From Leifsonia sp. Root227 (lineage in GTDB: Bacteria; Actinomycetota; Actinomycetes; Actinomycetales; Microbacteriaceae), in assembly GCF_001428745.1 (NCBI RefSeq), contig NZ_LMIO01000001.1:892818-956817 (forward strand): 64,000 bases of DNA, read 5' to 3'. The notes beneath the pieces were generated by a model. The model saw only the letters and a program-made list of their open reading frames with translations, ran no database searches and was not told where the DNA came from. The position numbers and the translations under genes are program-made. Shown in pieces: positions 58,193 through 64,000 of the stretch (position 1 is its first letter; every line of letters begins with the position of its first letter).

Positions 58193-59689
58193 TTGAGAAA
58201 GAAGTCCATTCTCGTCGTGCTCGCCACGGCCGTCGCCACCACGCTGGCGCTCGCCGGCTGCTCGGGCGCATCGTCGTCGTCGAGCGGCGCTGACGCATCC
58301 ATCGCCATCGGCTCGCTGTACGAGCCGGTCAACCTCGACAACACCGCAGGCGGAGGGCAGGGCGTCACAGAAGCCCTGAACGGCAACGTCTACGAAGGCC
58401 TGTTCAAGCTCACCGACGACGGCAAGGTCGAGCCGCTGCTCGCCACGAAATACACCGCGAGCGAGGACGGCCTCACATACACGTTCACCCTGCGCGACGG
58501 CGTGAAGTTCCACTCAGGCAAGCCGCTGACCAGCGCGGACGTCAAGAGCAGCATCGAGCGGGTGACCGCCGCGGACTCGCAGTCGGCGCGCAAGTCGCAG
58601 CTCGCCGTCATCTCCGGAATCGCCACGCCGGACGACAAGACCGTCGTCATCTCGCTGAAGTCGCGCTCGATCTCGCTGCCGTACAACCTCAGCTACATCT
58701 GGATCTACGGCCCTGGCACCAAGAACTACAAGACGGCGGAGGACGGCACCGGCCCGTACACGCTCGGCACCTGGAAGCGCGGCAGCTCGCTCAGCCTGGA
58801 GCGCAACAGCGAATACTGGGGCAGCAAGGCGAAGAACAAGGAAGTCGTCTACGACTACTTCACTGACGCCACCGCGCTCTCCAACGCCCTCCTCACCAAC
58901 CAGGTGGATGTGGTCACCAGCATCCAGAGCCCGGATGCGCTGACCCAGTTCGACGGCAACAAGGACTACACGATCACCAACGGCAAGTCGACCACGAAGG
59001 AGCTCCTGGCCTTCAACGACAAGGTCGCGCCGTTCGACAAGGCCGAGGTCCGCAAGGCCGTGTACTCCGCCATCGACACCAAGAAGCTGCTGAGCTCCAT
59101 CTGGGGCAAGTACGGCACGCTGATCGGCTCGATGGTCCCGCCGAGCGACCCCTGGTACGAAGACCTCACCAAGGTCAACCCGTACGACGTGACCCTCGCC
59201 AAGAAGGAGCTGGCAGAGGCCGGCCTCCCGAACGGCTTCACGTTCACTCTCGACACCCCGACCTACGACCCGCACCCCGCGGTCGCCGAGTTCCTGAAGA
59301 GCGAGCTGGCCAAGGTCGGCATCACGGTCAACATCAACTCCATCTCGGCAGACGAGTGGTACACGAAGGTGTTCAAGAACCACGACTTCGCCGCAACGCT
59401 GCAGGAGCACGTCAACGACCGCGACGTGGTCTGGTACGGAAACCCCGACTTCTACTGGGGCTACGACAACCCGCAGGTCACCCAGTGGGTGAACGAGGCA
59501 GAGCAGGCGACGAGCACCGCGGAGCAGACCGCCAAGCTGAAGCTCGTCAACGAGCAGATCGCGAAGGACGCCGCCAGCGCCTGGCTGTACCTCTACCCGC
59601 AGATCGTCGTCGCGTCGAGTGACGTCAGCGGGTACCCGGTCAACGGGCTGAACTCGCAGTTCTACGCGTACGACATCGTCAAGAAGTAG
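58193..59689 (+). CDS. Peptide ABC transporter substrate-binding lipoprotein
   Basis: 498 residues. A signal peptide with lipobox L-A-G-C (about 19-22) and a Ser-rich linker precede an SBP_bac_5 fold. Motifs are L-Y-E-P-V-N-L-D-N, T-F-T-L-R-D-G-V-K-F-H-S-G-K-P-L near 95 and N-P-D-F-Y-W-G-Y near 430. It is the extracellular receptor of a Dpp/Opp-type importer whose permeases and ATPases follow. The start is TTG at 58193, the only start fitting both the AGGAGA site (58181-58186) and the signal peptide. A strong hairpin separates it from the permeases. Confidence 0.93.
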   Translation: MRKKSILVVLATAVATTLALAGCSGASSSSSGADASIAIGSLYEPVNLDNTAGGGQGVTEALNGNVYEGLFKLTDDGKVEPLLATKYTASEDGLTYTFTLRDGVKFHSGKPLTSADVKSSIERVTAADSQSARKSQLAVISGIATPDDKTVVISLKSRSISLPYNLSYIWIYGPGTKNYKTAEDGTGPYTLGTWKRGSSLSLERNSEYWGSKAKNKEVVYDYFTDATALSNALLTNQVDVVTSIQSPDALTQFDGNKDYTITNGKSTTKELLAFNDKVAPFDKAEVRKAVYSAIDTKKLLSSIWGKYGTLIGSMVPPSDPWYEDLTKVNPYDVTLAKKELAEAGLPNGFTFTLDTPTYDPHPAVAEFLKSELAKVGITVNINSISADEWYTKVFKNHDFAATLQEHVNDRDVVWYGNPDFYWGYDNPQVTQWVNEAEQATSTAEQTAKLKLVNEQIAKDAASAWLYLYPQIVVASSDVSGYPVNGLNSQFYAYDIVKK

Positions 59690-59711
59690 ACAGGGGCGAG
59701 TCATCCACAGG

Positions 59712-59746
59712 ATGCTCGGGGGGCCGTTCACCGGCTCCCCGAGCAT
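59712..59746 (+). terminator. 15-bp hairpin between binding protein and permease genes
   Basis: ATGCTCGGGGGGCCG, loop TTCAC, CGGCTCCCCGAGCAT (one G-U pair), followed by TTACTCTTG. It lies 22 nt after the binding-protein stop. It could terminate part of the transcripts or protect the upstream mRNA 3' end, so that the binding protein exceeds the permeases. Confidence 0.7.
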
Positions 59747-59763
59747 TTACTCTTGAGAACGTC

Positions 59764-60726
59764 ATGGCCGTCTATCTTCTGCGTCGCTTCGCCTTCCTGG
59801 TGGTGTCGTTGCTGCTCGCCATGGTGGTGCTGTTCCTCCTGCTGAGGGTGCTGCCCGGCGACCCGTCGAACGCGCTGCTGTCCGTCAATGCCACCCCGGA
59901 GCAGATCAAAGCCGCGCAGGAGCAGGTCGGCAGCGACCAGCCGCTGCTGCAGCAGTTCGTCACCTGGTTCGGGCAGATGCTGACGCTGAACCTGGGGGCG
60001 TCGTTCATCACGTCGCTTCCCGTCGGGCCTGAGATCGCTTCGCGGCTGGCCGTGACGATCCCGCTGACCCTCATCTCGTTCGTCATCGCGCTGGCGCTCG
60101 CGCTCGTGATCGGGTTCGTCGCCGCCTGGAAATCGGACACCTGGTACGGCATCGCGCTGTCCGCCATCTCGCAGCTCGGGATCGCCGTGCCGGTGTTCTG
60201 GGTCGGCATCCTGCTGGTGAGCGCGTTCTCGATCAACCTCCGCTGGTTCCCGTCCGGCGGCTTCCCGCGCGATGACTGGGCAGACCCGGCCGCCGCCCTC
60301 AACTCGCTCGCGCTTCCCGTGATCACGATCGCGGTCGTGATGAGCGCATCCATTGCGCGGTACGTGCGCAGCGCGACCCTGGATGTGATCGGCAGCGACT
60401 ACCTGCGCAACTCGCGTGCGCTCGGCTCCAGCTTCGGCCAGGCGATGTGGCGGCACGGCCTGCGCAACGGGGCGGTGCCGGTCATCTCGATCCTGGGCAT
60501 CGAGCTGGCGACCACCTTCCTGGGGGCGGTCGTGGTCGAGAGCGTCTTCACGCTGCCCGGCCTCGGGAGCATGCTGTTGCGCGCGATCCAGCAGCACGAC
60601 TACCCGAACATCCAGGGCATCCTGTTCGTGAGCACCCTTGCCGTGCTGCTGATCGGCTTCGCGGCCGACCTGGTGCAGCGTCTCGTCGACCCGCGACTGC
60701 GGCTGAGCATTTCGGGCAACCGATGA
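59764..60726 (+). CDS. Peptide ABC transporter permease, DppB type
   Basis: 320 residues with six helices. The start L-L-R-R-F-A-F-L-V-V-S and R-V-L-P-G-D-P, then R-N-S-R-A-L-G-S-S-F (EAA-loop region contacting the ATPase, near 220) and E-L-A-T-T-F-L-G-A-V-V-V-E-S-V-F near 255 are typical of DppB/OppB. It forms half of the membrane channel for peptides (or nickel or similar solutes of the same family). It overlaps the next permease by 4 nt. Confidence 0.93.
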   Translation: MAVYLLRRFAFLVVSLLLAMVVLFLLLRVLPGDPSNALLSVNATPEQIKAAQEQVGSDQPLLQQFVTWFGQMLTLNLGASFITSLPVGPEIASRLAVTIPLTLISFVIALALALVIGFVAAWKSDTWYGIALSAISQLGIAVPVFWVGILLVSAFSINLRWFPSGGFPRDDWADPAAALNSLALPVITIAVVMSASIARYVRSATLDVIGSDYLRNSRALGSSFGQAMWRHGLRNGAVPVISILGIELATTFLGAVVVESVFTLPGLGSMLLRAIQQHDYPNIQGILFVSTLAVLLIGFAADLVQRLVDPRLRLSISGNR

Positions 60727-61613
60727 GCGCGATCGTGGACGAGGCGGCCGGGCACGCCGGCGAGAGCGGACAGGAGGCTCAGCCGCCGGAGCGCACCCGT
60801 CGCCGTCGTTCGGTGACGCTCACCATCGGGATCGTGCTGGTCGGGCTCGTCGTGGTGGTGGCCGTCGTCTCGTTCTTCTGGCTGCCGTTCGCGCCGAGCG
60901 ACACCTCGGGCGGCCGGCTCGAGCATCCGGATGCGACGCACTGGCTCGGCACGGACAAGCTCGGCCGCGACCTCACGACGCAGCTCATGATCGGTGCACG
61001 GATCGCGCTCGCGGTCGGCATCGGCTCCGTCGCCATCGGCGCCCTGATCGGCATCACCCTCGGCCTGCTGGCGGCGTTCGCCACCACCTGGCTGGACGAC
61101 ACGATCTCGGCAGCGCTCGACATCCTCATCGCGTTCCCGACGCTGCTGCTCGCGATGCTCATCGTCGCCGCCCAGGGGGCATCCCTCGGCACGGCGATCC
61201 TCGCGATCGGCCTCGCGATGTCGGCGGTCGTCGCCAGGCTCACCCGCGTTCTGGCGAAGCGGGTGCTCTCCCAGCAGTACGTCACCGCGGCGCGTACCTC
61301 GGGGACGAGCTGGCTCGGTGTTGTCGGCAAGCACATCCTGCCCAACATCTGGCCGACGCTCGGCGTGAACCTCGCCCTGCAGTTCGGCGTCGCCGTGCTG
61401 GCGGAGGCGAGCCTGTCGTACCTCGGTCTCGGCGCTCCGCCGCCGAATGCGTCGTGGGGCCGGCTGCTGCAGGAGGCGCAGGGCACCGTCGCGACGGCTC
61501 CTGTCGGGGCGATCGCCCCTGGCATCGCTCTCGTGGTGCTGGTGATCGGCGTGAATCTCGTGGCGGACGGTCTCCGCGATGTCGCAGACCCGACGAGGAG
61601 GCGGTCACGATGA
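60723..61613 (+). CDS. Peptide ABC transporter permease, DppC type
   Basis: 296 residues. A hydrophilic start of about 30 residues, helix 1, then H-W-L-G-T-D-K-L-G-R-D (DppC signature near 75) and five further helices. A-A-R-T-S-G-T-S-W (EAA loop) and A-S-L-S-Y-L-G-L-G-A-P-P-P close to the end complete the pattern. Partner of the DppB-type permease. The ATG at 60723 overlaps its stop (ATGA), and its own stop overlaps the next gene the same way. Confidence 0.93.
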   Translation: MSAIVDEAAGHAGESGQEAQPPERTRRRRSVTLTIGIVLVGLVVVVAVVSFFWLPFAPSDTSGGRLEHPDATHWLGTDKLGRDLTTQLMIGARIALAVGIGSVAIGALIGITLGLLAAFATTWLDDTISAALDILIAFPTLLLAMLIVAAQGASLGTAILAIGLAMSAVVARLTRVLAKRVLSQQYVTAARTSGTSWLGVVGKHILPNIWPTLGVNLALQFGVAVLAEASLSYLGLGAPPPNASWGRLLQEAQGTVATAPVGAIAPGIALVVLVIGVNLVADGLRDVADPTRRRSR

Positions 61614-62422
61614 GTGCGGATGCGCAGAGCGCTGTGTTGCTGGAGGTCAGGGATCTCGGGGTCGTTTCGGCGACGGGCGCCCCGCTGGTCCGGGATGTGT
61701 CGTTCAGCATCGCGGCGGGGGAGCGGCTCAGCCTCATCGGCGAGTCCGGCTCTGGCAAGTCGCTCACCTCGTTCGCGGTGACAGGGCTGCTTCCCGCAGG
61801 ACTCGTCGCATCGGGGAGCGCCGTTCTCGGCGGCGTCGAGGTGGTCGGCGCGAAGGAGCGCGACCTGGTCGCGCTGCGCGGACGTGTCGCCTCCGTCGTC
61901 TTCCAGGAGCCTCTGACGGCGCTCGATCCCCTGATGCGCCTCGGCAAGCAGGTCGCGGAGCCGCTGCGACGGCATCTCGGGCTGCGCGGCGACGCCCTCA
62001 AGCGCGCGGTGCTCGACGCGCTCGCCGAGGTGCGGCTGCCGGAGCCGGAGCGGATCGCCAGGGCGTACCCGCACGAGATCTCGGGAGGGCAGCGTCAGCG
62101 CGTCGCCATCGCCGCCGCGCTCGCCTGCGCACCGCAGCTCCTCATCGCCGACGAGCCGACCACGGCGCTCGACGTGACCGTGCAGGCGGAGATCCTGTCG
62201 CTCATCGACGCACTCGTCGCCGAGCGCGGCATGGCGCTGCTGTTCGTCAGCCACGACCTCGCCGTCGTCTCCCGGATGACGGAGCGCGCTCTCGTCCTCC
62301 GTGCGGGACGCGTGGTCGAGTCAGGCACCATCGAAAACCTGCTCGCGGCTCCCAGCGACCCGTACACGGTCGAACTCGTCGCGAGCGCACGCGAGCTCGA
62401 CCGAGCCCTGGAGGTGTCGTGA
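61610..62422 (+). CDS. Peptide ABC transporter ATPase, DppD type
   Basis: 270 residues. Walker A G-E-S-G-S-G-K-S near 45, signature S-G-G-Q-R-Q-R near 158, Walker B L-L-I-A-D-E-P-T-T-A-L-D near 180, then the H-loop S-H-D-L. One of two ATPases energising the importer. The usual C-terminal extension of DppD (oligopeptide/dipeptide C-domain with Cys residues for an iron-sulfur cluster) is short, and no Cys cluster is visible. It overlaps both neighbours by 4 nt. Confidence 0.93.
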   Translation: MSADAQSAVLLEVRDLGVVSATGAPLVRDVSFSIAAGERLSLIGESGSGKSLTSFAVTGLLPAGLVASGSAVLGGVEVVGAKERDLVALRGRVASVVFQEPLTALDPLMRLGKQVAEPLRRHLGLRGDALKRAVLDALAEVRLPEPERIARAYPHEISGGQRQRVAIAAALACAPQLLIADEPTTALDVTVQAEILSLIDALVAERGMALLFVSHDLAVVSRMTERALVLRAGRVVESGTIENLLAAPSDPYTVELVASARELDRALEVS

Positions 62423-63183
62423 GCGCCATCCTGGAGCTTCGTGAGGCGGGTTTCCGCTATCGTCGCGCATCCACTGCCGCGCTGGAGGGCGTCTCGCTGG
62501 CTGTCGAGCCTGGACGCAACGTCGGCCTGGTCGGCGAGTCGGGCGCAGGCAAGACCACCGCGCTGTCGATCCTGCTCGGCCTGAGCAGCCCGACCAGCGG
62601 CGAACTGCTGTTCGACGGCGTTCGGCTCGACCGGCGGGACCGCGCCAGGATGCGCGAGTTCCGCCGCAGCGTGCAGACGGTGTTTCAAGACCCGTACTCG
62701 TCGCTCGACCCTCGGCAGAGCGTCGGGCGCATCATCGCCGAGCCGCTGACGAGCCTCAGGGTCGCCTCCGGTCAGGATGCGCGCGACAGGGTGGCGGAGG
62801 CGCTGGCGGCAGTCGGGCTCCCCGGGGATGCGGCTGGCAGGTATCCGCACGAGTTCTCCGGAGGACAGCGGCAGCGCATCGCCATCGCGCGCGCCGTGGT
62901 GTCCCGGCCGAGGGTGCTGCTCGCCGACGAGCCGGTGAGCGCGCTCGACGTGACGACGCGCATCCAGATCATCGACCTCCTCTCCGAGCTGAGCAGGCGC
63001 GAGGGAATGACGGTGGTGATGGTGTCGCACGACCTCGGGGTCGTCGCTTCGCTGTGCGAGCAGACCGTGGTGCTCCGCGGCGGCAGGGTGGTCGAGCAGG
63101 GGGAGACGCGCTCCGTGCTGGGGAACCCTCAGGACGCGTACACGCAGCGCCTGCTCGCGTCCGTGCCGCGGCTGCCCGCCTGA
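62419..63183 (+). CDS. Peptide ABC transporter ATPase, DppF type
   Basis: 254 residues. Walker A G-E-S-G-A-G-K-T near 41, Q-loop V-F-Q-D-P-Y-S-S-L-D-P-R near 92 (the DppF/OppF form), signature S-G-G-Q-R-Q-R near 146 and Walker B V-L-L-A-D-E-P-V-S-A-L-D near 169. Second ATPase of the importer. The GTG at 62419 overlaps the preceding stop (GTGA). It is the last gene of the unit, converging on bcp 13 nt away with no visible terminator. Confidence 0.93.
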   Translation: MSAILELREAGFRYRRASTAALEGVSLAVEPGRNVGLVGESGAGKTTALSILLGLSSPTSGELLFDGVRLDRRDRARMREFRRSVQTVFQDPYSSLDPRQSVGRIIAEPLTSLRVASGQDARDRVAEALAAVGLPGDAAGRYPHEFSGGQRQRIAIARAVVSRPRVLLADEPVSALDVTTRIQIIDLLSELSRREGMTVVMVSHDLGVVASLCEQTVVLRGGRVVEQGETRSVLGNPQDAYTQRLLASVPRLPA

Positions 63184-63196
63184 TCCGGCGCTCTGC

Positions 63197-63670
63197 TCAG
63201 TCGATGCCGAGCTTCTTGCGCAGCATGGCGACGTGTCCCGTCGCCTTCACGTTGTACAGCGGGAGGCGCACGCTGCCGTCAGGGTCGACGACGAAGGTCG
63301 AGCGGATGACGCCGGTGACCGTCTTGCCGTAGAGCTTCTTCTCTCCGTATGCGCCGTACGCCTGGTGCACGGCGAGGTCCTCATCGCTCAGCAGCGGGAA
63401 GTTGAGGCCCTCCTGCTCCTGGAACTGCTTGTTCTTCGCGGGGGCGTCCTTGGAGATGCCGATGACCTGATAGCCGGACGACGCCAGCGAGTTCAGGTTG
63501 TCGCGGAAGTCGCACGCTTCCTTCGTGCAGCCCGGCGTCATCGCCGCAGGGTAGAAGTACACGATCACGTTCTTGCCCGCGTAGTCGCCGAGCGAGACGG
63601 CAGCGCCGTCCTGGTCCTTCAGAGTGAACGCCGGTGCGGCGTCTCCCGCTTCGAGTCGCACATCAGTCAT
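63197..63670 (-). CDS. bcp: Thioredoxin-dependent thiol peroxidase (Bcp/PrxQ)
   Basis: 157 residues. F-T-L-K-D-Q-D-G near 17, then Y-F-Y-P-A-A-M-T-P-G-C-T-K-E-A-C-D-F near 40-57 with the peroxidatic Cys and the second Cys five residues on, as in PrxQ enzymes with an intramolecular disulfide. G-I-S-K-D near 74 and the C-terminal L-R-K-K-L-G-I are family features. It reduces hydroperoxides with electrons from thioredoxin in the cytoplasm. The ATG at 63670 is preferred to an in-frame start 18 nt earlier because homologues begin there. Confidence 0.94.
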   Translation of the reverse strand: MTDVRLEAGDAAPAFTLKDQDGAAVSLGDYAGKNVIVYFYPAAMTPGCTKEACDFRDNLNSLASSGYQVIGISKDAPAKNKQFQEQEGLNFPLLSDEDLAVHQAYGAYGEKKLYGKTVTGVIRSTFVVDPDGSVRLPLYNVKATGHVAMLRKKLGID

Positions 63671-63703
63671 GCACTCATTCTGACGCACGCGTGCGAGCGG
63701 CGC

Positions 63704-64000
63704 TCAGGCGAACGTCGCGAGCAGCCGCTGCAGCGAGTCCAGTCGTGCCCGCCCGGCATCGCCGAGCGCTCCGGCCTCGACGGCTTCGATGATCGCGCAG
63801 TCCGGCGCGTCAGGGAGGTGCGTGCATCCGCGGGGGCAGTCCTCCGCCAGCTCTGCGAGGTCGGTGAACGACTTGAGGATGCTGTCGGTGTTGATGTGCC
63901 CGAGCCCGAACGAGCGGACGCCGGGGGTGTCGATCACCCAGCCGTGGCCCTCGGCGTTCTCGACGCGCAGTGACACGGTGGACGACGACGTGTGCCTGCC
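63704..64000 (-). CDS. rsgA: Ribosome small-subunit GTPase RsgA, C-terminal part
   Basis: 98 residues remain in the window; the N-terminus lies beyond the right edge. G-R-H-T-S-S near the edge is the switch I (G2) region, and D-T-P-G-V-R-S-F-G-L is G3 of the circularly permuted GTPase. The C-terminal zinc domain shows C-P-R-G-C-T-H and a following Cys (D-C-A-I). RsgA matures the 30S subunit. It precedes bcp on the same strand with 33 nt between. Confidence 0.94.
   Translation of the reverse strand, partial: GRHTSSSTVSLRVENAEGHGWVIDTPGVRSFGLGHINTDSILKSFTDLAELAEDCPRGCTHLPDAPDCAIIEAVEAGALGDAGRARLDSLQRLLATFA

Overview
The window is high-GC, gene-dense actinobacterial chromosome. Gene content (SecA1-type secA, long-form hpf, mtrA-mtrB-lpqB, two WhiB regulators, a PdtaS-type sensor kinase, DUF3499, DUF5719 and Rv3235-family proteins) and many TANNNT boxes lying 6-8 nt before start codons point to Microbacteriaceae, something Leifsonia-like. 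The genus is inference. I see no tRNA, rRNA, CRISPR, insertion sequence, phage or plasmid feature.

Region A (1-23.0 kb) is a cell-surface polysaccharide locus. It holds six GT2-type glycosyltransferase genes. Two of them are double-headed: one is GT2 plus a WsaF-like rhamnosyltransferase, the other GT2 plus a GT4-like domain. There are four DUF2142 polytopic membrane proteins with a shared P-D-E-x-x-H motif after the first membrane helix, and a related GT-C-like membrane protein. A DPM1-like polyprenyl-phosphate sugar synthase sits next to a DUF2304 protein. A further large membrane protein, a Wzx-type flippase and two tandem Wzy/O-antigen-ligase-like polymerases complete the set. No Wzm/Wzt-type ABC exporter is present, so Wzx/Wzy assembly is the simplest reading. 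Cytoplasmic GTs would build a lipid-linked oligosaccharide, and the DPM1-like enzyme would supply lipid-linked sugars for GT-C-type decoration outside the membrane.

Region B (23.0-36.3 kb) links sugar metabolism with conserved actinobacterial core genes: manA, an acyl-CoA dehydrogenase, galE, a WhiB2-like regulator, a very large GT2/membrane protein with an acidic Glu-Pro tail, DUF5719, a zincin-like protein lacking HExxH, DUF3499, phosphomannomutase, ahcY and a GNAT acetyltransferase. The order resembles the Rv3248c-Rv3265c region of Mycobacterium tuberculosis.

Region C (36.3-44.9 kb) holds a cyclase-family protein and a membrane/MoxR locus: RDD, SpoIIM-like, DUF58, MoxR ATPase, DUF4350, DUF4129 and a GPDPase-membrane-domain protein. 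Four consecutive genes here are joined by 4-nt overlaps. The relative orientation matches the mycobacterial Rv3689-Rv3695 cluster as I remember it.

Region D (45.1-56.6 kb) is the MtrA-MtrB-LpqB envelope-stress system, comF, hpf, secA, an Rv3235-family gene, the PdtaS-like kinase and a WhiB1-like regulator. Region E (56.8-64.0 kb) has a small membrane protein, a DUF1684 protein, a complete Dpp/Opp-type peptide ABC importer (binding protein, two permeases, two ATPases), a Bcp peroxiredoxin and the C-terminal part of RsgA running off the edge.
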